A stretch of 38,463 bases of DNA from Elusimicrobia bacterium RIFOXYA2_FULL_39_19 (GTDB taxonomy: Bacteria; Elusimicrobiota; Endomicrobiia; CG1-02-37-114; XYA2-FULL-39-19): assembly GCA_001800285.1 (NCBI GenBank), contig MGVC01000051.1:1-38463 (forward strand). Reading direction: 5' to 3'. The stretch's first letter is position 1, and each line of letters opens with the position of its first letter. The position numbers and the translations under genes are program-made. The notes beneath the pieces were generated by a model, which saw only the letters and a list, made by a program, of their open reading frames with translations, had not been told where the DNA came from and did not search any database. This document shows, one piece after another, positions 22,561 to 31,139 of the stretch.

Positions 22561-22633
22561 CTACTAAATTCCTCCTTTAATTAAGAATTTAATGACTTAT
22601 GACGGTTTAATCCCGCCAATTTTTACTTAATGA

Positions 22634-22662
22634 ATTATAATCAAAAACGTCTATTTTGTCAA
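22634..22662 (-). promoter_or_regulatory. Consensus promoter of the outer-membrane protein gene
   Basis: On the complement, TTGACA (22657-22662), 17-bp spacer and TATAAT (22634-22639), a perfect consensus. The -35 lies just upstream of and overlaps the stop region of gatB. The leader is about 70 nt and contains AAAGGAGGAA before the ATG. Confidence 0.88.
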
Positions 22663-24123
22663 TATTTCCTGCAATAGTTTATTGACTATCTGCGGGTTTG
22701 CTTTACCGGAAGTTTTTTTCATTACGGCACCCATTATTGCGCCAAGGGCCTGCTTTTTGCCGGCTTTGAATTCATCTGCGGCTTTCGGGTTTTCTCTTAC
22801 TGCTTCTTCAACTACTTTTATAATTTCACTTTCATCGGATATCTGTACCAGGCCTTTTTCTTTGACAATATCCGTTGGTTTTTTGCCCGTTAAATACATA
22901 TCGTTAAATACGTCTTTTGCGGTTCTGCCGGAAATGGTATTTTTTTCAATAAGCCCTATTAGTGCAGACATATTTTCCGGACCAACCCGGGATTGTTCTA
23001 TGGTTTTATTTTCAGCGTTTAACTTCCCCAAAAGTTCTGTGGTTATCCAGTTTGCCAGCAGTTTGGATATGGCGGATAAATTTGATTCTGTTTTAATGTA
23101 AGAAAGGCTTTTTTCAAAATAATCTGCCAGCGGTTTTTCCTTTACCAGTACTTCCGAATCATAATCTGAAAGTTTATATTCACTTATAAAGCGTTCTTTA
23201 CGTTTTCCCGGAAGTTCCGGTATTTCTTTTTGAAGGCTTTGTAACAAATCATCAGTAAAAATAAATGGTGTGAGGTCCGGTTCTGGGAAATATCTGTAAT
23301 CATGCGCTTCTTCTTTTGAACGCATGGAGCTGGTCTGTTCATGTCTTTCATCCCATAGGCGTGTTTCCTGTACTATTTTCCCGCCTTCATTTAACAAATT
23401 TATTTGACGGGCTATTTCATAGTTTATAGCTTCTTTTACTGCCTTAAAAGAATTCATGTTTTTTACTTCTGCCCTGGTGCCGAACTGTTTATCGGTTGTT
23501 TTCATTACAGATATGTTTGCATCACAGCGCAGTGAACCTTTTTCCATATCGCAGTCTGATACATCCAGATACTGCAATGTCTTTTTTAAGGTAGACAGGT
23601 ATTCATAGGCTTCTTCTGCAGAGGCTATTTCTGGTTCAGAAACAATTTCTATTAAGGGCACACCGCTGCGGTTATAATCAACCAGCGAATAATCAAGTTC
23701 CCTTGAGCCCAGGGCATGAAAAAGTTTGCCGGGGTCTTCCTCAAGATGCACCCTTGTTATACCGATTTTTTTATTTATTCCCGTTTCTTTGAGTTCTATG
23801 GTTATTGCACCGTTTACAGCTACCGGTTCTTCATACTGGCTTATCTGATAGTTTTTCGGCAGGTCCGGATAAAAATAGTTTTTTCTGGCAAAGACAGAGT
23901 TTTTGCTTATTGTGCAGTTCAAGGAGAGTGCTGTTTTTAAGGCAAGCTCTACGGCTTTTTTATTTACTACCGGCAAAGTTCCCGGCTGACCGGTGCAGAC
24001 CGGGCAGATATTTGTATTAGGCGCAAGCCCGAATTCTACGGGGCAGCTGCAAAACATTTTTGATTTGGTTTTCAGTTGTACGTGTACTTCAAGGCCTATA
24101 ATTGGTTTATATATTTCGTTCAT
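22651..24123 (-). CDS. gatB: Asp-tRNA(Asn)/Glu-tRNA(Gln) amidotransferase subunit B
   Basis: 490 residues, full length. Begins with IIGLEVHVQLKTKSKMFC, then NTNICPVCTGQPGTLPVVN and ARKNYFYPDLPKNYQISQYE, the GatB/GatE hallmarks, with the zinc-site cysteines and the kinase-like cradle. The C-terminal YqeY-like tail domain (about 345-490, including GAVMKKTSGKANPQIVNKLL) contacts tRNA. GatB phosphorylates misacylated tRNA and GatA supplies ammonia. It is separated from gatC-gatA by three other genes and follows the Nudix gene after a 180-bp gap containing a palindromic element. Confidence 0.97.
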   Translation of the reverse strand: MNEIYKPIIGLEVHVQLKTKSKMFCSCPVEFGLAPNTNICPVCTGQPGTLPVVNKKAVELALKTALSLNCTISKNSVFARKNYFYPDLPKNYQISQYEEPVAVNGAITIELKETGINKKIGITRVHLEEDPGKLFHALGSRELDYSLVDYNRSGVPLIEIVSEPEIASAEEAYEYLSTLKKTLQYLDVSDCDMEKGSLRCDANISVMKTTDKQFGTRAEVKNMNSFKAVKEAINYEIARQINLLNEGGKIVQETRLWDERHEQTSSMRSKEEAHDYRYFPEPDLTPFIFTDDLLQSLQKEIPELPGKRKERFISEYKLSDYDSEVLVKEKPLADYFEKSLSYIKTESNLSAISKLLANWITTELLGKLNAENKTIEQSRVGPENMSALIGLIEKNTISGRTAKDVFNDMYLTGKKPTDIVKEKGLVQISDESEIIKVVEEAVRENPKAADEFKAGKKQALGAIMGAVMKKTSGKANPQIVNKLLQEILTK

Positions 24124-24140
24124 ACGTGTCCAATTTTGCC

Positions 24141-24213
24141 GGTTCTCGACTTCGCTCGAACACTAAAAAACATTATTCTTCGAGTGATCCCGCTTAGCGG
24201 GAGAATCGAGAAG
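24141..24213. repeat. Nested palindromic intergenic element
   Basis: Three nested complementarities lie in 73 bp. TTCTCGA (24143-24149) pairs with TCGAGAA (24206-24212). CTCGAA (24155-24160) pairs with TTCGAG (24179-24184). CCCGC (24189-24193) pairs with GCGGG (24197-24201) around a TTA loop. It is more G+C-rich than the flanks. It resembles a dispersed REP/MITE-like palindrome but has no coding content. Only one copy occurs in the window. Confidence 0.6.
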
Positions 24214-24303
24214 CTAAAAACTTAAGTTTGAAAAACGAAACCTTAGACAATTAATATTTTCGTAAAACTAAATACTAATTTGAACAACAATGAGTTTCGT
24301 TAT

Positions 24304-24720
24304 TCATTTTTCAAGAGCCTTACAGGCTTTTTTTAATAATTCCTTATCTGATTCATAACCAAGCAACTTATCCGCTTCTTCTACATCAAGCCATTTAACT
24401 GCCAGAACCTCGTTATCCGGTTCTTTTATTTTGGCCAACGGTTTCATGAGAAACCATTTTACGTTTTTCTTTATGCGCTTTTCTTTGTGATTAAAGAAAT
24501 ATTCAATATTGTCGATTTCTTCCAAGATTTCGCACTCATACCCAGCTTCTTCAACTACTTCCCTTAAAGCGGCTTGGGTGCAGGTTTCCCCTTTTTCTAT
24601 GTGGCCTTTAGGAAAAGTCCAGACTTTGGTACCGCTTAGGTTTTCTACGTAAATTAAAAGAACTTTATCATTTTCTAATATTATGCCGCCGGAAGAAAAT
24701 TCACAGGTATGGTTTTCCAA
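24304..24720 (-). CDS. Nudix hydrolase (MutT/Ap4A hydrolase-like)
   Basis: 138 residues. Complete Nudix box G-H-I-E-K-G-E (x7) R-E-V-V-E-E-A-G-Y at about residues 39-61, preceded by the strand VWTFPKG. SSGGIILENDKVLLIY opens the fold. The FPKGHIEKGE form and the following DNIEYFF resemble the diadenosine polyphosphate hydrolase-like subgroup. It starts 7 nt after uppP, so both are probably cotranscribed. Substrate not determinable; could be nucleotide-sugar, Ap4A or RNA 5' pyrophosphate. Confidence 0.88.
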   Translation of the reverse strand: MENHTCEFSSGGIILENDKVLLIYVENLSGTKVWTFPKGHIEKGETCTQAALREVVEEAGYECEILEEIDNIEYFFNHKEKRIKKNVKWFLMKPLAKIKEPDNEVLAVKWLDVEEADKLLGYESDKELLKKACKALEK

Positions 24721-24727
24721 GTCCGCC

Positions 24728-25492
24728 TCAGGCCTTTCCTGCCGAAATCAAAATAAGCATTATGGTTCCCACTATCCAGCAATAATAACTAAACCAGCTC
24801 AGTCTTGCTTTTTCCAGGGCTTTGCGCAGAATGTACAGTGCCATCAGTCCGCAAATAAAAGCCGCTATCATGCCGGCAATGTTCTGGAGTGAAAAAATAT
24901 TTATTGTTGATTCAATTTTTCTTAGTTCAAGCAATCCAGCTCCTGCTATGGCGGGAATGGCAACAAGAAAAGAAAACTTCATGGCATCTGTTCTGTTGCA
25001 GCCTACAAGCAAGGATGCAGTTATGGTAGAGCCTGAGCGTGAAATACCCGGCAACACCGCTAAACCCTGAACTATGCCTATTATAAATGCATCGGTTTTT
25101 TTAAGAGTTCTAAGGTTTTTTGTTTCTTTTGAATAATACTGCCCCACATACAGCAGGACTCCGGAAACCAGCAGAAAAGCCGCAGGATAAACGTTTGAGC
25201 TGAACAATTCATCAATAAAATCTTCCAGGAAATACCCTATCAATCCGGTAGGGATTGTAACAATAATCACAAGAAACATAAGTCTTGGTGATTTAAGTAA
25301 ATTTATAACATCCTTTCTAAAAAAAACCAGGATTGCCAGCAATGTAGCAAAATGAAGGAGCACATCAAAAGCGACCATGTTTTTCATGTTAAAATAATTT
25401 TGTAAAAAAATAAGGTGGGCTGAACTGGATATAGGCAGGAATTCCGTGAATCCCTGGACTATTCCTAAAATTACAGGTTTTAAATATTCCAT
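24728..25492 (-). CDS. uppP: Undecaprenyl-diphosphatase (BacA family)
   Basis: 254 residues, 7-8 membrane helices. Conserved motif 1, QGFTEFLPISSSAHL (residues 13-27, E/QxxxE plus SSSAH), and motif 2, GISRSGSTI (about 148-156), form the active site. The enzyme recycles the undecaprenyl carrier used for peptidoglycan and surface polysaccharide. The C-terminal helices end at about 250. It lies 44 nt after the serine hydrolase gene and 7 nt before the Nudix gene, consistent with a small envelope block inside the gat operon. Confidence 0.95.
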   Translation of the reverse strand: MEYLKPVILGIVQGFTEFLPISSSAHLIFLQNYFNMKNMVAFDVLLHFATLLAILVFFRKDVINLLKSPRLMFLVIIVTIPTGLIGYFLEDFIDELFSSNVYPAAFLLVSGVLLYVGQYYSKETKNLRTLKKTDAFIIGIVQGLAVLPGISRSGSTITASLLVGCNRTDAMKFSFLVAIPAIAGAGLLELRKIESTINIFSLQNIAGMIAAFICGLMALYILRKALEKARLSWFSYYCWIVGTIMLILISAGKA

Positions 25493-25536
25493 TTTTTATA
25501 TTCCTTTTGCGTTTTCATACTGACATTTACAGATTT

Positions 25537-26415
25537 TTAGTAACAGCGGTAAGTAATATAAGCCACTTCACCAATAAAATTTTTTGCTAACTTGTATGAG
25601 CCGAAATCTCTGGTTAATACGCATACAATAAAATCACCTTTATCTGTAAAAACAATTCCCGCATCATGGCAGATGCCTCTAAGCAAACCTGTTTTATGCG
25701 CAACGTTCAGGCCATTGGGCAAAAACCGGGGTATTCTGTCATTATGTTTCTGATGTGCCAGCACATCAAGCATTTTGTTTGAAGATTCTTTTGAAACAAG
25801 TTTTTTGTTATACATTTTTTCCAGCAAGTCGCCCATTTCTTTTGCTGTTGTGTAATTTTCTATTCCCTTGTTACGGAGCCTTAAATCCATTATTCCCCTA
25901 TCAAAACGCGTTACTTCAAGCCCCAGCTTCTGGCTGAAAACCCAGTTTATATATCCAAAACCCAGTTCATAAGTAAGCATATTGGTGGCGGTATTGTCGC
26001 TGTCTGTTATCATGTTGTAAACCAGTTGTTCTACGGTATATTTTGTACCTTTTCTGTTTCTTTTCATACTACCAGACCCTGCCGCTTTATATTTCCTTAG
26101 CATGGTCATCTTTGAAGAAAGCGACATATTGCCGTCTTCAACGGCCTGAAAGGTTGCCGCCATGATAGGAATTTTCACCAGACTGGCGCTGGCAAAGGGC
26201 TTGCTTTCGTTATAGGATAACACTACTCCGGTTTTTAAATCTTTTATATAAATCCCAACTTCGCCGGGAAATTTATTTATATTTTCCATCATCTCGTTAT
26301 TAAGTTTTTCATAAACCATTTTTTTCTGAATATAATGGATTTTTATAAAAGATACAACCAGCAGAAAAACAAAAATTGAGACCTGCAGAAATATTTCTCT
26401 TTTTCTTACGTACAT
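25537..26415 (-). CDS. Membrane-anchored class A beta-lactamase-fold serine hydrolase
   Basis: 292 residues. One N-terminal hydrophobic helix (about 10-27) without an obvious cleavage site, so it is probably anchored with a periplasmic domain. Catalytic motifs are SLVK (Ser78, Lys81), SDN (139-141) and HKTG (KTG at 241-243), in correct order and spacing. The omega-loop ExxLN of true class A enzymes is not visible: the region reads FDRGIMDLRLRNKGIENYTTA. Deacylation of penicillins may therefore be poor, so a cell-wall peptidase or penicillin-binding role is as likely as resistance. Its start abuts the gatA stop (no gap), and uppP follows, which supports an envelope role. Confidence 0.85.
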   Translation of the reverse strand: MYVRKREIFLQVSIFVFLLVVSFIKIHYIQKKMVYEKLNNEMMENINKFPGEVGIYIKDLKTGVVLSYNESKPFASASLVKIPIMAATFQAVEDGNMSLSSKMTMLRKYKAAGSGSMKRNRKGTKYTVEQLVYNMITDSDNTATNMLTYELGFGYINWVFSQKLGLEVTRFDRGIMDLRLRNKGIENYTTAKEMGDLLEKMYNKKLVSKESSNKMLDVLAHQKHNDRIPRFLPNGLNVAHKTGLLRGICHDAGIVFTDKGDFIVCVLTRDFGSYKLAKNFIGEVAYITYRCY

Positions 26416-27879
26416 TTATCCCTCCGGATACTTCAAATGCCAATCTGTAATTTTCTGGTATTCATAGCCTGCTTTTAAAACAGTTAATTCATCAAATTGT
26501 TTTCCCAGTATCTGAAACCCTATAGGTAGATTATTTTTTGTAAACCCGCACGGAATACTTATACCCGGCAATCCGGCTAAATTGCACGAAATGGTAAAAA
26601 TATCAGACAAATACATCTGTAACGGGTCATCTGTTTTTTCACCGAACTTAAACGGCGGTGTTGCTGTGGTAGGTGTCACTATAACATCAACTTTTTTGTA
26701 AACATCATCAAAATCTTTTTTTATGAGTGTTCTTACTTTCTGGGCTTTTGCATAATAAGCATCATAATAGCCAGAGGAAAGTGCATAGGTACCAAGCATT
26801 ATTCTTCTCTTTACTTCCGGGCCAAACCCAGCACCTCTGGTTTTCTTATACATTTCCATAAGGTCAATTGCATCATTACTGCGGTATCCGTATCTTATAC
26901 CGTCATATCTTGCCAGGTTTGCACTGGCTTCAGAAGGAGCGATTATATAATAAACTGCCACGGCATATTCAGTATGAGGCAGGGATACATCAATAATTTC
27001 CGCACCCAGGCTTTCAAGTTTTTTTATGGCTTCTTTTACAACCTTGTCTACTTCTGCATCAATGCCGGGTATAAAATACTCTTTAGGCAAGCCGATTTTC
27101 AGGCCTTTTATGTCACCGTTCTGTATTAGGCTTAAAAAATCCTGTTTCGGACAATTTACAGAAGTAGAATCTTTTTTATCATATCCCGACAATGCAGTTA
27201 AAAGCAGAGCCGCATCTTCTACGGTTTTTGCAAAAGGCCCTATCTGGTCAAGAGAAGAAGCAAAAGCCACCAGCCCGTATCTGGACACTGTGCCGTAGGT
27301 AGGTTTCATTCCTACTACACTGCAGCAGCTTGCCGGCTGGCGTATACTGCCTCCGGTATCTGAACCTATGGCAAGGGGCACCATTGCGCTTCCTACGGCT
27401 GCTGCGCTGCCTCCGGAAGACCCGCCGGGCACATAATCCGGATTCCACGGGTTTTTTGTTTTCATAAATGCAGAATTTTCTGTTGATGACCCCATGGCAA
27501 ATTCGTCCATGTTGGTCTTGCCTATTATTACGGCACCGCTTTCTTTAAGTTTGTCTATTACTGCAGCATCATAAGGGCTGCTATAGTTTTGAAGTATTTT
27601 TGATCCGCAGGTGGCTGGTTTGTTTTTTATGCAGATGTTATCTTTAATGGCAACCGGTATCCCTGCCAGCGGGCCTACAGGCTGTCCGGAAGATATTTTT
27701 TTATCTATTTCTTTTGCAGCATCCAGGGCTTCTGATTCAAAAACATTCAGAAACACGGATAATTTTTCATTTTTTGTTTTTATTCTATTTATAAATGAAC
27801 TGACAACTTCCAGTGAGGTTATTTCTTTATTTTTTATTTGTTTTGCCAGGTTTGAGGCAGTTGTTTTGAATATTTCCAT
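26416..27879 (-). CDS. gatA: Asp-tRNA(Asn)/Glu-tRNA(Gln) amidotransferase subunit A
   Basis: 487 residues, amidase-signature family. The Ser-cis-Ser-Lys triad is visible at the reference positions: Lys79 (VAIKDN), Ser154 (PGGSSGGSAAAVG) and Ser178 (SDTGGSIR). It hydrolyses glutamine (or asparagine) and passes ammonia to GatB for transamidation of Glu-tRNA(Gln) or Asp-tRNA(Asn). Located 2 nt after gatC. The presence of GatCAB suggests at least one of GlnRS or AsnRS is absent from the genome. Confidence 0.98.
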   Translation of the reverse strand: MEIFKTTASNLAKQIKNKEITSLEVVSSFINRIKTKNEKLSVFLNVFESEALDAAKEIDKKISSGQPVGPLAGIPVAIKDNICIKNKPATCGSKILQNYSSPYDAAVIDKLKESGAVIIGKTNMDEFAMGSSTENSAFMKTKNPWNPDYVPGGSSGGSAAAVGSAMVPLAIGSDTGGSIRQPASCCSVVGMKPTYGTVSRYGLVAFASSLDQIGPFAKTVEDAALLLTALSGYDKKDSTSVNCPKQDFLSLIQNGDIKGLKIGLPKEYFIPGIDAEVDKVVKEAIKKLESLGAEIIDVSLPHTEYAVAVYYIIAPSEASANLARYDGIRYGYRSNDAIDLMEMYKKTRGAGFGPEVKRRIMLGTYALSSGYYDAYYAKAQKVRTLIKKDFDDVYKKVDVIVTPTTATPPFKFGEKTDDPLQMYLSDIFTISCNLAGLPGISIPCGFTKNNLPIGFQILGKQFDELTVLKAGYEYQKITDWHLKYPEG

Positions 27880-27881
27880 TG

Positions 27882-28169
27882 TTATCCGATAATTTTTTTT
27901 ACTTTAAAAAGCCCTTCTTCCTGTTCCGGGGCATTATTCATGATTAATGCTGATTCCTCATACCGTACCGCTTCATCTTCACGCCAGCAATTATCAGTGC
28001 GCACAGCAACAGAAGTAGGCGCAACACCAGAAGTGTCTACTTTTTGAAGTGTGTCCATATATTTCAGGATGTTTTCCAGCTGTCCTGTATAGGTATCTTT
28101 TTCTTGTTCAGAAAGCTGCAACCGTGCCAGATTGGCCACGTATTCAACATCTTTTCTGGTAATACTCAT
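27882..28169 (-). CDS. gatC: Asp-tRNA(Asn)/Glu-tRNA(Gln) amidotransferase subunit C
   Basis: 95 residues. Starts MSITRKDVEYVANLARLQLSE, the classical GatC N-terminus, and threads around GatA/GatB. The ATG at 28169 has GGAG six bases upstream. A TTG start 12 bp earlier (28181) would place the RBS inside the gene and is rejected. First gene of the gatC-gatA-hydrolase-uppP-Nudix-gatB run. Confidence 0.95.
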   Translation of the reverse strand: MSITRKDVEYVANLARLQLSEQEKDTYTGQLENILKYMDTLQKVDTSGVAPTSVAVRTDNCWREDEAVRYEESALIMNNAPEQEEGLFKVKKIIG

Positions 28170-28198
28170 AACGAGCTCCAAATATTTTAAGGTGTGAT

Positions 28199-28227
28199 AT
28201 TTTATAAATATTTTAAATAAAAGACAA
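28199..28227 (-). promoter_or_regulatory. gatC operon promoter
   Basis: On the complement, TTGTCT (28222-28227), 17 bp and TAAAAT (28199-28204). Start near 28192, leader about 23 nt with GGAG RBS. Confidence 0.6.
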
Positions 28228-28275
28228 CTTTATGATTATGAATTAAGATTATCTTTGTTTGTTTTTTGGTATTTT

Positions 28276-29826
28276 CTATATCGGAAGGGTAAAAATAAAT
28301 CTGCTGCCTTTGCTTAATTCGCTTTCAACCCAGATTTTGCCCCCATGGGCCTCTATAATGTTTTTTGATATGGAAAGTCCTAAACCAATGCCTTTCATAG
28401 CATCCTTCTTTTCAGCAGTTACCTGGAAAAACTTCTTGAAAATATTATCAAGATTTTCTGGCGACACACCAATCCCGGTGTCAATTATAGATATTTTACA
28501 ATGATCTCCTGATTTTAAAGCCTCTACTGTTATCATTCCTGAAATAGGCGTAAATTTTGCGGAATTTCCTATCAAATTTATAAGCACCTGTTTAATTCTG
28601 TCGCTATCAATATTAATTGCCGGTAGTTTTTTTTCAATATTCATCTTCAATTCTATTTTTTTCACATCAAGCACAGGCCTGATTTCATCGCAAGATTCTA
28701 TTATTAACTCTTCTATTGCCACCGGAACTTGTTTTATTTCAAAAGTTCCGGATTCTATTTTAGAAAACTCAAGCAATTCTCTTATTAAATTACCCATTCT
28801 CACACCATTTCTTTGGCACACAGCAAACAGCTTATTCATGTTTACATCCAGTTTGTTTTTAATATCATCTTCCATGATGTCAAACGAATTCACAATAGCT
28901 GTTAGGGGTGTCCTTATTTCATGAACAACATTTGATAAAAATTCGTTTTTTAAAATATCCAGCTCCTTCAATTTATCATAATTGATGCTATCATTTATGA
29001 CTAATGCCGCATTATTAACAAACAACATTGTGAGTTTTAAATCTCTTTCACTGAATTCTTTTATTTTTTCAAATAAATCAATTACCATTATTCCAAGAAC
29101 TTTATCTTTTATTTTCAGCTTGAACACCAGGGAATTTTTATTACCTGTAATTGAATCCTTTATCTGATAATCAAGCATTTTATGGCTTGCGTAATCTATC
29201 ATTAAAGGCGATAATGTTTCAGCCTTAAGCCATACATTGACTGTATCTTCATTCTTAGCTAAAACAGCTTTTAACTCTGAAACATTTTCCGCATTTGATA
29301 TAAATAATTTCATATTATTTTTTTCATACAGAAAAACCGAACCGCTTTCTGAACGTGTTACACCGCAGGATAACTTTACTATCAAATCAACCAGCTGGGT
29401 GAGCCCCATGGTTGAATTCATAGCCTTACTGACTTCGTAAAGAACAATCATTTCTTTGTACCGTTTTCTTTCCAGAGCTCTTTCAATGACAATGGCTATT
29501 TCATCAATATTGAATGGTTTTGTTATATAATCAAAAGCCCCTTTGCGCAAACTATCCATTACTGTTTCCACGGCAACAAAACCCGTTACCATGATAACTT
29601 CAATATCAGAATCAATTTTTTTAACTTCACCTAAAACTGCTATACCATCCATATCAGGCATTTTAATATCAGTTATGACTAAATCTACTTTTTTCTGCTT
29701 TAGCTTTTCAATACCCTCTATGCCTCCGCTTGCTGTATCAACTTCATAGCCCTGCTGGGCAAGCGAAAATTGCAGCATTTCCCTCATTCCTCTTTCATCA
29801 TCAATAATAAGTATTTTCTCTTTCAT
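28276..29826 (-). CDS. Receiver-GAF-histidine kinase hybrid (kinase 1)
   Basis: 516 residues, no membrane helix. The receiver at 1-120 has phospho-acceptor Asp53 (ITDIKMP) and Lys103 (TKPFN). A GAF-like sensor at about 138-282 follows. HisKA has phospho-accepting His302 ([12 protein letters not shown]). HATPase_c has N box [10 protein letters not shown]1 DTGIGV and G2 GIGLGLSI (about 415-516). Receiver-first order implies it is itself controlled by phosphorylation from another kinase. It is the last gene of the six-gene surface/signalling operon and starts 22 nt after the TPR protein. It shares domain order with the kinase at 36782, so the two may be paralogues. Confidence 0.93.
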   Translation of the reverse strand: MKEKILIIDDERGMREMLQFSLAQQGYEVDTASGGIEGIEKLKQKKVDLVITDIKMPDMDGIAVLGEVKKIDSDIEVIMVTGFVAVETVMDSLRKGAFDYITKPFNIDEIAIVIERALERKRYKEMIVLYEVSKAMNSTMGLTQLVDLIVKLSCGVTRSESGSVFLYEKNNMKLFISNAENVSELKAVLAKNEDTVNVWLKAETLSPLMIDYASHKMLDYQIKDSITGNKNSLVFKLKIKDKVLGIMVIDLFEKIKEFSERDLKLTMLFVNNAALVINDSINYDKLKELDILKNEFLSNVVHEIRTPLTAIVNSFDIMEDDIKNKLDVNMNKLFAVCQRNGVRMGNLIRELLEFSKIESGTFEIKQVPVAIEELIIESCDEIRPVLDVKKIELKMNIEKKLPAINIDSDRIKQVLINLIGNSAKFTPISGMITVEALKSGDHCKISIIDTGIGVSPENLDNIFKKFFQVTAEKKDAMKGIGLGLSISKNIIEAHGGKIWVESELSKGSRFIFTLPI

Positions 29827-29848
29827 TGTTTAATATCCTCAATGCCGT

Positions 29849-31129
29849 TTAAAACACCCACTCGCCTTTTTCAATTTCTTTATGCAGCAAATCCTTGATC
29901 TTCATAATATATTCTTCCGGAAGGGCGATTTCCGAATCCCTGATTTTTGAACTTAAATACCTCAAGGATTTTATAACTTCTCTTCGTACGCTTTCTTCCT
30001 TGTCTTCATTCATCTTAAACAAAATGTCTATGGTTCCCGGAACAGCTATAACAGCTAATGCTTTAATTATATTTGATCTCACTGAAGGGTTATTATTGCA
30101 CGCCATTTCATTTATAAAATTCATTGCCGCATCAGGAGATTGTTCAAATAAACTGCGGCTTCTTGCGGCAATTCTGTCGCGCAGCATCTCTAAGGAAGGG
30201 TTAGTGTTAAAAATATTAACATTTCCTTCAATGTTTGAGTCAACAGTATATTTTGACAATTTCTCCTGCTCTGCATTAATAAATTTTTCCCTTACTAATT
30301 CCACCTGATTTGCTTCCGGGCCGGCGTTCTTTTTTGCCAACTCGGTATATTTTACTTCTAACTCCTGCCGGATTCTCTTTTCTATTGCCAGTTTTTCAAT
30401 TTCCAGTTCTTTCTGCTGCAATAAAACCTTATCTTTTTCCAGTTTTTCCAACAAAGTCAATTTTTCAGATTCATAAATTATCTGCTGCTGGTCAACTGAC
30501 AAGGTTTTTTTTATCAGCTTTTCCTTTAACGATTTTATCATTAAAAGAAAAACCAGATTCAAAATTAACAAAACAAATGAAAACACAGAAAGGAAAATAA
30601 AATAAATTTTACTGCCAGGCTTTTCCTGTATTATCTTTACAGCAGGTACCGGCTGTTTTTCCAGTAATACTACTTTTGTTTCTGCTGCTTTGACTGCTTC
30701 TGTTGGTTTAATTTCTTCTTTTTGTGTTTTAACCTGGCGTTTTTGTTCGGCAATAATTATAGGGTTCTCTTGTTCAACGGGCTTATTGCTTGAAATCATG
30801 GCATTTGTTACTTCATATAATTCTTTGATTTTCTTATTGCCAGGTTCTAATTTTAACCCCTTTTCAAGAAATTTTATTGCTTTTTTATAATCTCGGGTTA
30901 AATTATAATTTGTGCCGGCGTCTATTATTACCCTAATGAGCAAATCTTTTGCTTTTTGATCATTAGGGTTTATTTCCAGGGCTTTCTCAAAATTTTCAAC
31001 GGCCGAAACATATTCTCCTTTTAAATATTTCTCTGTTCCAGCATTAAAATAGACATCAGTCATTTCCCCGGAAAATACATCTAATGGATTCAACATCAGA
31101 CAAAATAGCAGAAATAAACTTTTCTTCAT
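29849..31129 (-). CDS. TPR, membrane helix, coiled coil and HEAT-like repeat protein
   Basis: 426 residues from the ATG at 31129, preferred over one 39 bp upstream because GAGG lies 9 nt before it and a signal peptide follows at once (MKKSLFLLFCLMLNPLDVFS). Residues 24-105 hold two TPR units (KYLKGEYVSAVENFEKALEI and YKKAIKFLEKGLKLEP). Residues 110-172 are a charged Lys/Pro/Val-rich linker. A membrane helix spans 175-197, a coiled coil 198-280, and the C-terminus (about 310-426) contains helical HEAT-like repeats. TPRs would be periplasmic and coiled coil/HEAT part cytoplasmic, a possible envelope-to-cytoplasm connector. No known family recognised. It sits 10 nt after the PorV-TPR gene. Confidence 0.7.
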   Translation of the reverse strand: MKKSLFLLFCLMLNPLDVFSGEMTDVYFNAGTEKYLKGEYVSAVENFEKALEINPNDQKAKDLLIRVIIDAGTNYNLTRDYKKAIKFLEKGLKLEPGNKKIKELYEVTNAMISSNKPVEQENPIIIAEQKRQVKTQKEEIKPTEAVKAAETKVVLLEKQPVPAVKIIQEKPGSKIYFIFLSVFSFVLLILNLVFLLMIKSLKEKLIKKTLSVDQQQIIYESEKLTLLEKLEKDKVLLQQKELEIEKLAIEKRIRQELEVKYTELAKKNAGPEANQVELVREKFINAEQEKLSKYTVDSNIEGNVNIFNTNPSLEMLRDRIAARSRSLFEQSPDAAMNFINEMACNNNPSVRSNIIKALAVIAVPGTIDILFKMNEDKEESVRREVIKSLRYLSSKIRDSEIALPEEYIMKIKDLLHKEIEKGEWVF

Positions 31130-31139
31130 TTTATTAACC

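Noticed and set aside
24141-24213. CRISPR or mobile-element terminal repeats
   Set aside because: No repeat-spacer pattern, no cas or transposase gene, and only one copy in the window.
25537-26415. Antibiotic resistance beta-lactamase
   Set aside because: Catalytic core is present but the deacylating omega-loop glutamate is not evident and context is cell-wall metabolism.
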